Assembly: GCF_009712425.2 (NCBI RefSeq)
Contig: NZ_VCJR02000003.1
Location: forward strand, 278,559 to 342,558
Direction: 5' to 3'
DNA length: 64,000 nt
Source: Aquisalinus luteolus
GTDB lineage: Bacteria; Pseudomonadota; Alphaproteobacteria; Caulobacterales; Parvularculaceae
Shown one piece after another: positions 23,870 to 32,810 of this stretch. Made by a program: the position numbers and the translations under genes. The notes under the pieces are model-generated. The model was not told the origin of the DNA. It did not search any database and saw only the letters and a program-made list of their open reading frames with translations. Each line of letters opens with the position of its first letter. Position 1 is the stretch's first letter.

Positions 23870-24230
23870 TGTTGCGGCCATATCGGCAGATGTCAGGGCG
23901 GGTTTGCTAGAGGCGGGAGTTCCGCCTGAGCCGGGGGCCACACCTCTGCTGAAAAAAAAGCAAGTCACCGGTAGCGGCTATAATCCGACCGTGACCTATA
24001 GTGATGGTGACGATATTGTCATCGTGTTTAGCAAGTTCTCAGACAAGCGTATTGACGGGTCTAGTATCTTGGAAACCGACACCCGCATCCTCATGGATGC
24101 GACCGGTCCCGTGCCTGAGATAGGCGACAAGATATATATTTCAGATACGGAACAATACAACATCATCAACCCCAAGCCGATCCGGCCATCCGGGACGGCG
24201 GTGCTTTGGGAATTGCAGTGTAGGAAATGA
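23859..24230 (+). CDS. Neck/tail-completion candidate
   Basis: 123 aa from GTG 23859 (a TTG at 23847 is also possible), overlapping the previous gene by 11 bases. Central YSDGDDIVIVFSKFSDKRID and C-terminal VLWELQCRK are beta-rich as in neck proteins. Placed by order only. Confidence 0.6.
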   Translation: MTLDVAAISADVRAGLLEAGVPPEPGATPLLKKKQVTGSGYNPTVTYSDGDDIVIVFSKFSDKRIDGSSILETDTRILMDATGPVPEIGDKIYISDTEQYNIINPKPIRPSGTAVLWELQCRK

Positions 24231-25279
24231 CACCATCCGAACGCGAGCGCCTTGCAGAGCTGCTTGATATTCATGACCGGCGCATTCGTGAGGCTTTCCT
24301 GCAGGCCATTGCCGAGACCAGCAACAGGGTCACGTTGGCCCGCGTTGTCGAGGCACTGGAGCGCGGGAATATCGAGGCTGCACTCGATGCGTTGCTGTTA
24401 GATAGCGCCAGCTTCGATCTGATCGCTGAGGCGGTAAGGCAGGCCTATATCGACGGCGGTCGCTTCGGTGCCTCGGTCCTGTCCGGTACGCGGGCGGGCT
24501 TTTCCGCCACCATCCTGTTCGATGTGCGCAACCCGGCTGCTGAGCGCTGGCTCTTGGAGAAGTCTTCCCGGCTGATACAGGCCATCGTTGAAGACCAGCG
24601 CCAAGGTGTAAGGGAGGCTCTGGCGGATGGCATGCGCCGGGGCGTCAATCCACGCTCTACTGCGCTGGATATCGTGGGTAGGGTGCAGAAGGGCCAGAAT
24701 ATCCGCTCAGGCGGCAAGCTGGGGCTTACGGCTCACCAGATGGGCTATGTGTCTCAGGCCCGCTCGCAGCTCTCCAGCGGCGATCCTGCGATGATGAAAG
24801 CCTATCTCAGGCGCAAGCTGCGGGATGGCAGGTATGATCGCACAGTGCTTAAGGCTATTCGAGACGGAAAGCCGCTCACCGGTGCGCAGATAGACGTTAT
24901 CATCGGTCGGTATGCTGACCGGCTGCTCAAGCACCGTGGCGACACGATAGCCCGCACGGAGAGCCTGAGCGCCATGACGGCCTCACGGTACGAGGCAACG
25001 AGACAGGCTATACAGAGCGGCACCCTGCCAGCCTTTGCGGTCGAGATGGAGTGGAATGCCACGCCAGACGCAAGGGTCAGGGACAGCCATATCTACCTGC
25101 ATCGGGACCGGGTTCGCTTCGGCGAGGCATTCCAGACGATCCATGGCAACAGGCTTCGCTATCCCGGCGATGCAGAGTTGGGCGCGACCGGCAAGGATCT
25201 GATCAACTGCCGCTGCCGTGGTGATGTTCGAGTTGACTGGATAGCGGTGGCGAAATGGAAGAAGGCGAGAGGGGGCTAA
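24227..25279 (+). CDS. Phage head morphogenesis protein (Mu F/SPP1 gp7 type)
   Basis: 350 aa, ATGA overlap. GDTIARTESLSAMTASRYEA and the C-terminal EWNATPDARVRDSHIYLHRD then LINCRCRGDVRV are hallmark segments of the minor head protein family. Present in few copies inside the head and needed for head assembly or DNA delivery. Unusually it lies after the connector genes, whereas it often follows the portal. Confidence 0.85.
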   Translation: MTPSERERLAELLDIHDRRIREAFLQAIAETSNRVTLARVVEALERGNIEAALDALLLDSASFDLIAEAVRQAYIDGGRFGASVLSGTRAGFSATILFDVRNPAAERWLLEKSSRLIQAIVEDQRQGVREALADGMRRGVNPRSTALDIVGRVQKGQNIRSGGKLGLTAHQMGYVSQARSQLSSGDPAMMKAYLRRKLRDGRYDRTVLKAIRDGKPLTGAQIDVIIGRYADRLLKHRGDTIARTESLSAMTASRYEATRQAIQSGTLPAFAVEMEWNATPDARVRDSHIYLHRDRVRFGEAFQTIHGNRLRYPGDAELGATGKDLINCRCRGDVRVDWIAVAKWKKARGG

Positions 25280-25638
25280 GCGGATTTTCTCATTTTGCGC
25301 ATTGCCTTCATGTAGTTGTATACTCGCGCCTTGGCTGCCGCCTCGCCGATGCCGAGGGTTTCGGCTACTGCGGAAAAGGGCATCCCGGTACGGTACAATC
25401 CGTATGCCTCAATCTGTTTTTTAGTGGGGGACTGTTTTGCGGCGGTTGGTAAAATTCCGTCTCTGTCGAGAATCTTGTCTTCAATAAACTGATTAATTTC
25501 AGATTCGACCCAAGCGTTACGATTTGTGCTGATTTTTACAGGCATGGGGAACTTGCCCTGTTGAGAAAGGCGCCAAAGATGCACTCTGGAATATGGTATA
25601 CCCCGCGCAATCAAATCTTCGTAGCTAAGCAGTTTCAT
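25276..25638 (-). CDS. AlpA/excisionase-type HTH protein (moron)
   Basis: 120 aa on the opposite strand to all structural genes. YSRVHLWRLSQQGKFPMPVK with NRNAWVESEINQFIEDKI is the AlpA-type winged helix. A second HTH-like part follows (GMPFSAVAETLGIGEAAAK). It overlaps the end of the head gene by 4 bases and has an AT-rich 170-base upstream spacer for its own promoter. This is the usual form of an independently transcribed moron. Confidence 0.78.
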   Translation of the reverse strand: MKLLSYEDLIARGIPYSRVHLWRLSQQGKFPMPVKISTNRNAWVESEINQFIEDKILDRDGILPTAAKQSPTKKQIEAYGLYRTGMPFSAVAETLGIGEAAAKARVYNYMKAMRKMRKSA

Positions 25639-25807
25639 ATTGATCTCCCTTCATTGCGATAACATGCCATGCGCGGGGTGAAAAAACAATAACAAAAACA
25701 ACAGCTTAAGTGTTGCCATAGAGCCTAACAAAGACCGCCAAAAGTAGGTAAAACAGCAACTTAGGTGGCAATTTACACCGCTAGGTTTGGAAAGAGTGTG
25801 GAAAAAT

Positions 25808-26245
25808 ATGGCCCAATCATTCACAGCCCAGATAGACGAGTGGGTCAAAGAGACAAGACTCCGGGCCGAGACGGTGACAAAGGTTGCTGCCGACAAGGTG
25901 TTTGCCGGAGTGACCACGCCAGTTGCTCAGGGCGGTCGCATGAGGGTCGATACCGGCTTTCTGAGGTCCTCTTTCGAGGTGACGCTCAACGTGCCGGTCG
26001 ATGCTGTCAGGTACAAGCCTGAGGATGTTGACCGGTTCACCTTCGATCCGGGCGAGATCACGCTCTCCCTCGCCGGGTTCGAGCTTGGAGATACGATCTA
26101 CGGTGTCTTCACCGCGAATTACGCCCGCTATCGGGAGTATGGCGCGAACGGTCAGCCTCCTGATGCTTTTGTCCGGACTGAGGTTCTTCAGTGGCAGGAC
26201 TATGTGAATGAGGCCGTGAGGGAAGTTCGGGCGGCGGGCCTGTAA
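25808..26245 (+). CDS. HK97 gp10-like tail-completion protein
   Basis: 145 aa starting MAQSFTAQIDEWVKETRLRA at 25808. RMRVDTGFLRSSFEV and NYARYREYGANGQPPDAFVR are typical of HK97 gp10-like neck proteins (GTLR.S, Y..Y.E.GT). Placed between adaptor and tail terminator, as expected. Confidence 0.8.
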   Translation: MAQSFTAQIDEWVKETRLRAETVTKVAADKVFAGVTTPVAQGGRMRVDTGFLRSSFEVTLNVPVDAVRYKPEDVDRFTFDPGEITLSLAGFELGDTIYGVFTANYARYREYGANGQPPDAFVRTEVLQWQDYVNEAVREVRAAGL

Positions 26246-26417
26246 TCTCGCTGCCCTCCTTGGTCAGTCCGTAGGCTGCGATAAGCGTCGTCAGATAGGA
26301 CCGTGCCAGTTTCAAAGACGTATCAGCGCCTGTTGACAGCGCGGGTTCATCGCCCAGCGCAGAGCGGGCTTTTATCAGGCGCTCAAACGCTTCTCGCTTA
26401 TTCAAGGGATCAGACAT
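26109..26417 (-). CDS. Possible antisense small gene in 26246-26415 gap
   Basis: 102 aa, MSDPLNKREAFERLIKARSA onward. It fills a 170-base gap that has stops in the forward frames. Its last third is antisense to the gp10-like gene and low complexity, so only the first 60 residues look protein-like. Start abuts the divergent tail terminator gene. Uncertain. Confidence 0.4.
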   Translation of the reverse strand: MSDPLNKREAFERLIKARSALGDEPALSTGADTSLKLARSYLTTLIAAYGLTKEGSEITGPPPELPSRPHSHSPATEEPQSGQKHQEADRSRHTPDSGRNSR

Positions 26418-26838
26418 GGCGACAGGCCCCGAGGCAGTGATTGCCGATCTACTACTTGAGCATATGGACGGCCTGACAACAACCCCGGCGACGGACAAGG
26501 CGTGGGGCAATGTCGATCATAAGCGCGGCACCAAGGATTATCTTGAGGTCGCAATCCTGCCCGTGCGCAGCGAGGTTCCGGCTCTGGCCGGTGTCAGGCG
26601 TGCGCGGGGCATATTGCAGGTCACTGTGGCTGTGAAGCGCAACAGGGGCATCGTGAAGGCAATGGAGCTGGTCTCTCAGGTCTGTGACCATTGCCCTAGC
26701 GGTACGCTTCTCCAGTCTGGCGACATCTGCGTCCGTTTCAACAGCCAATCTTCTCCGACCGCCCCCCTGGTGGAGAGGGACGAAATCCGAATTCCGGTTT
26801 CCATTCCATATCAGTCACTCATTGAAGAAGGAGAGTAG
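26416..26838 (+). CDS. Tail terminator (DUF4128-like)
   Basis: 140 aa. AVIADLLLEHMDGL..., YLEVAILPVRSEVPALAG, GILQVTVAVKRNRGI and RIPVSIPYQSL match small tail-terminator proteins that cap the tail tube. Located immediately before the tube gene. Confidence 0.75.
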   Translation: MATGPEAVIADLLLEHMDGLTTTPATDKAWGNVDHKRGTKDYLEVAILPVRSEVPALAGVRRARGILQVTVAVKRNRGIVKAMELVSQVCDHCPSGTLLQSGDICVRFNSQSSPTAPLVERDEIRIPVSIPYQSLIEEGE

Positions 26839-26840
26839 AC

Positions 26841-27335
26841 ATGTCTCAAGATGGCGGCACTCAAGGCCGTAGGATTTATATCGCTGTCACCAGCTCTGGC
26901 GGGTCTACCCCTGACGAGGCTGCTGATGATCTGAATGAAAGCGAATTCGAGGCCCTTGACTGGGTCGAGATCAAGCACGCCGCGCCGGTCCCGTCCTTCG
27001 ACGTGGAGCAGGCCATGGAGCAATTCGAGCCGGTCACTGGTCTTGCCGTCCCGTTCAAGGGTGTCGAGTCCATGACAGGCCGGGAATTGTCCTTCATCCG
27101 CCGCAAGGCCGATGCCGGGCAAATCGCTGTGCAGGCTGCTGGCGATACTGACCTGTATTACCCGTTCAAGCTGGTCTATCGCGATGCGGCGACGGGCGGG
27201 AACAACACAGTGAAATATTCCCGCGCACTTGTCCGGAAGGCCATGGAGGGCCAGAGCGAGGCCGGTGGCGCTGCCATCATCACCACGCAACTCGCCTTCG
27301 TTCAGTATCCGATCAAGACGGATGACGCCGCGTAA
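26841..27335 (+). CDS. Major tail tube protein
   Basis: 164 aa with GAAGGAGAG ribosome site. Beta-rich: EFEALDWVEIKHAAPVPSFD, TGRELSFIRRKADAGQIAV, YYPFKLVYRDAATGGNNTVK. Position between terminator and chaperones gives the tube assignment. Confidence 0.8.
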   Translation: MSQDGGTQGRRIYIAVTSSGGSTPDEAADDLNESEFEALDWVEIKHAAPVPSFDVEQAMEQFEPVTGLAVPFKGVESMTGRELSFIRRKADAGQIAVQAAGDTDLYYPFKLVYRDAATGGNNTVKYSRALVRKAMEGQSEAGGAAIITTQLAFVQYPIKTDDAA

Positions 27336-27775
27336 TGGACCTTTCAGCGATTGAACCTAGCCCGTACTGGTACGAGGTGAAGAACCCGGCAACAGGCAAG
27401 CCTATCGGCCTGTCCCTGCTGATCTGCGATCCAACGGACCCTGATTATGAAGCGGTCGAGTCCGCTCATAACAAGGTCTTTACCTCAGCCGCCCGTGATG
27501 GCGTCGAGGTCAAGGAAGACGAGATCGAGGACATGACCCGGAGCAAGTTTGCTGCCCGGATCAAGGAGTTCAAATGGGGTAAGGGTGCCGATGGCAAGCC
27601 TGCCTCGTGGAACGGCAAGACGCCTGACTACTCCCACGCCACGGCCAAGGACATGCTGACCCGGGACTGGCTTTACCGCCAAGTCATGCAGGCTTGCTCC
27701 AAGGAGGCGCTTTTTTTTCAAGGGCAGAACACTGGCTCTGCCGAGAAATCAAAAGACACACAGCCTACAGAATAG
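27335..27775 (+). CDS. Tail assembly chaperone, upstream frame (gpG-like)
   Basis: 146 aa, TAATG overlap with the tube gene. It ends after a CTT TTT TTT CAA stretch. A -1 slip at the T8 tract (27711-27718) would join its first 128 residues to the downstream frame, giving a 251-aa product as in lambda gpG-GT. Contains NPATGKPIGLSLLICDPTDP and a C-terminal helix DWLYRQVMQACSKEA. Confidence 0.82.
   Translation: MDLSAIEPSPYWYEVKNPATGKPIGLSLLICDPTDPDYEAVESAHNKVFTSAARDGVEVKEDEIEDMTRSKFAARIKEFKWGKGADGKPASWNGKTPDYSHATAKDMLTRDWLYRQVMQACSKEALFFQGQNTGSAEKSKDTQPTE
27711..27718 (+). promoter_or_regulatory. Programmed -1 frameshift site (T8)
   Basis: Eight T residues read CTT TTT TTT in the upstream frame and GCT TTT TTT TCA in the downstream frame. 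After slipping back one base at 27718 translation continues in the downstream chaperone frame. Location between tube and tape measure is where siphophages use this recoding. Confidence 0.75.
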
Positions 27776-28089
27776 CCGATCACACCGGCAAGACCGAGCG
27801 TGATCGAATGCGTGAGGCGGGGATGGCTGTTAGCGAGCCGACCCCGCCACGCGGCGCTGAATATCTCTGGAACGCCTTCCTCGCCCTATCTGAGGCAAGG
27901 CGATACGACCAAGGCGATCCTCAACCCCTGAGCCTTCTGGAAATCAAGGCATGGACCGAGCTTTATGCCCGGCCCCTGTCCCCCCGTGAAATCGAGATCA
28001 TCCAGATAATGGATGGCGTGTTCCGCAACACCTTTGCCCGCGTCATGCGGACCAATGAGAAGCGCAGAGAGTATCTGCAAGGAAAGTAA
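27718..28089 (+). CDS. Tail assembly chaperone, frameshifted part (gpT-like)
   Basis: 123 aa of -1 frame ending in TAATG with the tape measure gene. Core: RGAEYLWNAFLALSEARRYD, PQPLSLLEIKAWTELYARPL, FRNTFARVMRTNE. Expressed mainly as a fusion to the upstream frame; an independent start at MAVSEPTPP (ATG 27823 region) is possible. Binds the tape measure during tail assembly. Confidence 0.78.
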   Translation, partial: SRAEHWLCREIKRHTAYRIADHTGKTERDRMREAGMAVSEPTPPRGAEYLWNAFLALSEARRYDQGDPQPLSLLEIKAWTELYARPLSPREIEIIQIMDGVFRNTFARVMRTNEKRREYLQGK

Positions 28090-30110
28090 TGGCTGATCTG
28101 GCAACACTTGGCATCGGCATTGACAGTTCCGGCGCGCTTAAGGGCGCAAAGGATCTGGACAAGCTCAGTGCGTCGGCGAAGAAAGCCGAGGTGTCCACGG
28201 ATGGATTGGAGCGGTCCTTTACCGGGGCCACAGCCAAGGCACAGGCCAGTGCTGCGGCGAACATGTCTGTCAACAAGTCGGCTCGACAGATGGCCACGGC
28301 GTTCGATGTGAGCACCGCTGCAACCGACGCCAACAGCCGGGCGATGATGGCGAATGTCGCCTCTGCCCGCCGCGCATCACAGATGCAGCGCCAGCTTTCC
28401 TACCAGTTGATCGATATCGGGCAGGCTATCCCGCTTGCCTTTCAAAGCCCTCTGTACGCGATGCAGAACTTCGGCTTTCAGACTGCCCAAATCGGTCAGC
28501 TCTATATGGGGCAGGGCGGGTTCAATCAGGCGATCAAGGACGCCTCCCGTCAGGTCGGTGGCTTCGTCACGCGCATGGGGCCTATGGTCGCTGTGGGCGG
28601 CGCTGTGGCGGCGGTATTCGCTGGACTGACGCATGAGATCAACCGCACCTCGAAAGAGACGGTCGGCATGGGCGATGTGTTCCAAGCCACGATGCAAAGC
28701 GCTGGCTCTGCCATCTATCAATACCTGGAGCCGGGGATTTCCGCAATTGCACCATGGGTGCAGCAGGCATGGGACTTGGTCGTTCGCGCAACGGGCATGG
28801 CTGTGAATATGAGCGTCCGCCAGTTCCTTTACATGGTGGAGACTGCCAAGACAGCCTTCAAGGCCGGTGCTGTGGTTGTCGGGTCTACGGTAGAGGCTAT
28901 CACGAACAGCTTTGCCGAGCCAATCCAAGGCCTGATCGACGGAACGGCCAAGGGTATCAATGCCCTTCTTGCCGCTCTCGACGTGGTGAACCAAGCCTAT
29001 GGCCGCGCCCCACTGAATATCCGTGTCAATCCTATCGAGCTGACAACGACGGATGGTGCGACGCTGGGCAATCTCCGCGAAACCATCGCCAAGGAGCTGA
29101 TGGGCGTTGGGGTGGACTTCAATGAAGCGGTCCAACGTATCGAAAACACCGACTATGCAGGCGCGATCTATCGGGACATTTCCGCCCGTGCGCAGGCCAT
29201 TGCCAAGGCCCGTCGGGATGCCGAGGAAGTGGCGGCGAATGACAACGGCCCGATCAAGGGCGAGTCCGGCATCGCCTATCAGCTTACGCAGGAATTGAAT
29301 GCGGCACTTGAGGCTGAAAGAGCATATTTAGCGCAGCGCAGCCAGTTCGAGACACCAGCCGAGCGGGCGCGTCGAGAATGGGCCGAGCGAATGGCGGTTC
29401 TGGAGCAGGCCCGCGCTCAGGACATTGTTAATCTGACGGAATACCGAGAGCAAGAGCGCCGGATTAATCAGGCGTTCCATGAAGCTCAAGTGGCCGCGAA
29501 CATGTCTATGGTAAGCAGTACACGGCAGAGTTTTTCTACGATGCTTGGCATCATGCAGCAATTTGGCGGTGCTAAGTCTGGCCTTTATAAAGCTCTGTTC
29601 GCCATTGATCAGGCTTATGCAATCGCTCAGGCTAGTGTCGCCATGGGGCAAAACATGGCCCAAGCCTCGAAGATAGGTTTCCCGCAGAACATACCTTTCA
29701 TTGCGGCGGCAGCGGCACAAGGCGCAAGTATCATTGCTTCCATTCAAGCTGCAGCCATGACAATGAAGGGCGGCAGCGGCATCCAAGGTTATGCGACAGG
29801 CGGCGTTATCCCCGGTGGTGAACAAATCATCCGTGTCAACGAGCGCGGCACCGAGTCTGTACTCAATGCTGGCGCAACAAGCCGCCTTGGCAAGGATAAT
29901 ATCGACCGCCTCAACCGTGGCGGGTCAATGATGGGCAATGGCCGGAGCGAGAAGATCAGCATTCAGCTTGACTTGTCGGAAGACCTGCGAGGGCGCGTCG
30001 TTGAGACAGAATCGGCGGTAGTGGAGATCAACAACTCCCAACGCCAGACACAGTCCGCCGTCAAGGAGATGGGTTATGCCATGCGCAGCCAGCGAAGGAA
30101 GTCGGCATGA
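28089..30110 (+). CDS. Tail tape measure protein
   Basis: 673 aa. N-terminal coiled coil (SGALKGAKDLDKLSASAKKA), hydrophobic segments around PMVAVGGAVAAVFAGLTHEI, and a glycine-rich C-terminus (GYATGGVIPGGEQIIRVNER) typical of tape measures. Length predicts a fairly short tail, roughly 100 nm by the usual 1.5 angstrom per residue rule. Confidence 0.9.
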   Translation: MADLATLGIGIDSSGALKGAKDLDKLSASAKKAEVSTDGLERSFTGATAKAQASAAANMSVNKSARQMATAFDVSTAATDANSRAMMANVASARRASQMQRQLSYQLIDIGQAIPLAFQSPLYAMQNFGFQTAQIGQLYMGQGGFNQAIKDASRQVGGFVTRMGPMVAVGGAVAAVFAGLTHEINRTSKETVGMGDVFQATMQSAGSAIYQYLEPGISAIAPWVQQAWDLVVRATGMAVNMSVRQFLYMVETAKTAFKAGAVVVGSTVEAITNSFAEPIQGLIDGTAKGINALLAALDVVNQAYGRAPLNIRVNPIELTTTDGATLGNLRETIAKELMGVGVDFNEAVQRIENTDYAGAIYRDISARAQAIAKARRDAEEVAANDNGPIKGESGIAYQLTQELNAALEAERAYLAQRSQFETPAERARREWAERMAVLEQARAQDIVNLTEYREQERRINQAFHEAQVAANMSMVSSTRQSFSTMLGIMQQFGGAKSGLYKALFAIDQAYAIAQASVAMGQNMAQASKIGFPQNIPFIAAAAAQGASIIASIQAAAMTMKGGSGIQGYATGGVIPGGEQIIRVNERGTESVLNAGATSRLGKDNIDRLNRGGSMMGNGRSEKISIQLDLSEDLRGRVVETESAVVEINNSQRQTQSAVKEMGYAMRSQRRKSA

Positions 30111-30712
30111 CGGCCCCGTCCTCTGCTGTACAGGCAGCCATGCGGGCCGATGGCGGTCGCAGGCACACCTTCGCGCAGTTCTACATCGATGAAGGCACGG
30201 TCTATCTCTGGGATGGCGACGGCACCATTGATTATGACGAAAACACCTATGTCGGGACAGGCTCTCTCGGGACGGTAGAGTTCAACGAGACCAAGATTTC
30301 CGAAATGTCCGGTGCCTTCACCATGCTCCTGTCAGGCACCTTCGTCGGTGACGATGGCGGCGAGCTGACGGACGGGCTGCAAACGGCCCTGACGAAGACA
30401 CTTACCGGCACGGCGCTCCAAGGACGCAAGGTTACTGTCTTCATGGCCGTGACCGATCTTGAGGGCACTCAGGTTCTCTATGATCCGTACCAGAGCGTAA
30501 CGGGCATCATGGATGTGATCGATGCGCCTGACAACGAGATGGGCGCTCCCTCGTTGCGCATCTCCGTTGAAGACCGGGCCTATCTGGAAACGCTGGTCAC
30601 GCCTCGCAAGTATTGCCTCGCCGATCACCAGCGCATGAACCCCGGCTCAACGTGGATGAAACAGACCGCTGTTCTTGATGCGCAGGATATCAACTGGGGC
30701 AAGTCTGCGTGA
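30107..30712 (+). CDS. Minor tail protein (distal tail region)
   Basis: 201 aa, ATGA overlap. TAPSSAVQAAMRADGGRRHT, then FYIDEGTVYLWDGDGTIDYD, EFNETKISEMSGAFTMLLSG and RISVEDRAYLETL. The order tape measure - this - DUF6950-like - J is common in alphaproteobacterial siphophages. Likely a tail-tip hub component. Confidence 0.72.
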   Translation: MTAPSSAVQAAMRADGGRRHTFAQFYIDEGTVYLWDGDGTIDYDENTYVGTGSLGTVEFNETKISEMSGAFTMLLSGTFVGDDGGELTDGLQTALTKTLTGTALQGRKVTVFMAVTDLEGTQVLYDPYQSVTGIMDVIDAPDNEMGAPSLRISVEDRAYLETLVTPRKYCLADHQRMNPGSTWMKQTAVLDAQDINWGKSA

Positions 30713-31128
30713 GGCTGGTTGGCTGGGAAGAAAGGCTTGCCGCCGTCATCGATGGGGCGAGGCGAAAGGATTTTGTCTGGAGTGCGCATGATTGCTGCAC
30801 CTTCCCCGCTGACTGCGTCGCGGCCCTGACCGGCACCGATCCGATGGCGGATATTCGCGGCACGTATGAAACAGCGCGGCAAGCGCTGGAATTGATCAAT
30901 CAAGAGGGCGGGATTGCCGATATGGTGTCTGCCCGCATGCCATGGGCGCATCAGGTATCATCCCTGAAGGCGCATCGCGGCGATATCGTTCACCTGGAAC
31001 AGCAGGGATTGGATGCCAGGCTCGCCGTTGTCTACGGCACGGGCTGTATTGCCCCTGAGCCGCACGGCCTTGCGTTCCTGCCTCTACCGAAAGGCGCTGT
31101 TGCGTGGCACGTACCCTTCGCATCCTAG
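30709..31128 (+). CDS. DUF6950-like (NlpC/P60-type) tail protein
   Basis: 139 aa from GTG 30709 (GTGA overlap). FVWSAHDCCTFPADCVAALT has the Cys-containing helix of small tail-tip proteins related to NlpC/P60 peptidases; a later HRGDIVHLEQQG could supply the His region. May help cross peptidoglycan on entry. Confidence 0.75.
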   Translation: MRLVGWEERLAAVIDGARRKDFVWSAHDCCTFPADCVAALTGTDPMADIRGTYETARQALELINQEGGIADMVSARMPWAHQVSSLKAHRGDIVHLEQQGLDARLAVVYGTGCIAPEPHGLAFLPLPKGAVAWHVPFAS

Positions 31129-32810
31129 CGGCCTGCTTCGCCTTGTTCTGGGGCGGGACAACGCAGGCGCATGCCGAGCCGGTAAGCACATTCTTTATCG
31201 CGGTTGGCTCTGCTGTAACCTTTGGCGCGGCCTCAGGGGCAACAGCGGCATGGATTGGGGCATTGACCGTTGGCGCAGTGGTCGGGGGTCTTGCCCTCAC
31301 CATGATGATTACCCGGCCCGCTATCGGACAACAGGGCCAGACTGTCCCGTCTGTTGGTGCGGACGAGCCTATCGGACATGTTATCGGAGAGACGATTGTT
31401 CCCGGTCACGCGGTCCATCGTCATTCAAGCGGTGACGACAACGAATGGTTCTTCGAGAGCCGTGCGTTATGCATGGGGCCTATCGAGGAAATCGTTGAGA
31501 TCAGGATCAATGACTACGCTCTGACTTTCAGCTCAATGACGAATTCTGAAGATGGCTTTGCGCCAAGCGAGCTGAGCGAGGCCACGCTCAAGGCCAATGG
31601 CCTGCCGAAAGACCTGTCCGAGGCCATATTTTTTACGGTCGGCCTAGGCGGCACGTCTGAGCCGGTCGATCCGATGCTGCTTGAATGGGGTAACGGTGAC
31701 GCCAACTCTCGGCACCAGCCCTTCGCCTACATCAATTTCCGGGTAAACTTCGAGAAGTTTGAAGGCCGGATGCCGAAGATTACCGTAAAGCTCAAGGGCG
31801 AGAAGGTCTATGACCCGCGTGAAGTCTCCCACGACGAAGACGACGCCTCGACGTGGGAATGGTCGGACAACACAGCCCTGATCCGGGCATGGTATGTGCG
31901 CCAGCCATGGACCTTTGCGGCCTATGCGGAGGAAGTGGATTACGACACTGTAACCGCTGCGGCCAACATTGACGATGAGTTGGTTCTGAAGCAGAACGGC
32001 GTCACCTATGAAAAGCGCTATCGCTGTGGCGGACTGCTCAAGGAAAGCGATGATCGCAATTCCGCTCTCGCAGAGCTGACCAATGCCTGTGGCGGCTGGT
32101 ATGTAGAGCCGAAGCCGACCGGCAAATGGCAGTTCTTCTCCGGGGCCTACATGTCTCCGGTCATGGATATCACGGGTGATGATGACGTTCACGACATCGG
32201 GTCGGGCGATTACTCACCGGCAAGCCGGGGTGCAAGGAACCGTTACACGAGGATATTCGGGTCATTCCAGGACCCTGCCGCGTCATACAAGGCGAATGGC
32301 TATCCCGACGTTCTGATCACGCAGGCTCTCGCAAGGGAGCATAAGGGTTTTGCCGATTGGCTCGCGGCCAACCCCTCCGCGACGCAGTCACAAATCAGGA
32401 CGCAGGCGGAGAGCTATCGCGATCTGTCCCTGTCATTGGACTTCACCTTTATCCAGTCTCCGGACCAAGCCCAGCGCGTGGCCCATATCCGGGGCATGGA
32501 AGCCTATTACCAAAAACAGTGGAAGGGCGAGCTTGGCGGTATCGGTCTCGTTGTCCCCGCCGGGCAAAATGTGAGGCTTACGGATATTCGTTACTCTATC
32601 GAGGATTTACCAATGCGTGTGGATCTTGTCCGCCATGAAGACCAAAGCACGATAGTCACCCTGAGCGAGACAAACTCCGCGATCTACGCCGGGCCGACAA
32701 TCCGGGAGAGCACCGCACCAGTCCGTCCCGTTCTTCCCCGTCCGGGCAATCCTGACTATCGCGACACGCCGGATGGCGGTGGCACCCTGACGTTGGATGA
32801 AGCGGTATGA
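31104..32810 (+). CDS. Tail tip/host specificity protein (J-like)
   Basis: 568 aa from GTG 31104. Hydrophobic N-terminal region (residues 1-70) resembles the gpI-like membrane-active segment, followed by a J-like core: CMGPIEEIVEIRINDYALTF, RNRYTRIFGSFQDPAASYKA, QAQRVAHIRGMEAYYQKQWK. Shorter than lambda J; distal fibronectin parts are encoded separately at 32807. Probably central fibre base and receptor binding. Confidence 0.8.
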   Translation: MARTLRILAACFALFWGGTTQAHAEPVSTFFIAVGSAVTFGAASGATAAWIGALTVGAVVGGLALTMMITRPAIGQQGQTVPSVGADEPIGHVIGETIVPGHAVHRHSSGDDNEWFFESRALCMGPIEEIVEIRINDYALTFSSMTNSEDGFAPSELSEATLKANGLPKDLSEAIFFTVGLGGTSEPVDPMLLEWGNGDANSRHQPFAYINFRVNFEKFEGRMPKITVKLKGEKVYDPREVSHDEDDASTWEWSDNTALIRAWYVRQPWTFAAYAEEVDYDTVTAAANIDDELVLKQNGVTYEKRYRCGGLLKESDDRNSALAELTNACGGWYVEPKPTGKWQFFSGAYMSPVMDITGDDDVHDIGSGDYSPASRGARNRYTRIFGSFQDPAASYKANGYPDVLITQALAREHKGFADWLAANPSATQSQIRTQAESYRDLSLSLDFTFIQSPDQAQRVAHIRGMEAYYQKQWKGELGGIGLVVPAGQNVRLTDIRYSIEDLPMRVDLVRHEDQSTIVTLSETNSAIYAGPTIRESTAPVRPVLPRPGNPDYRDTPDGGGTLTLDEAV

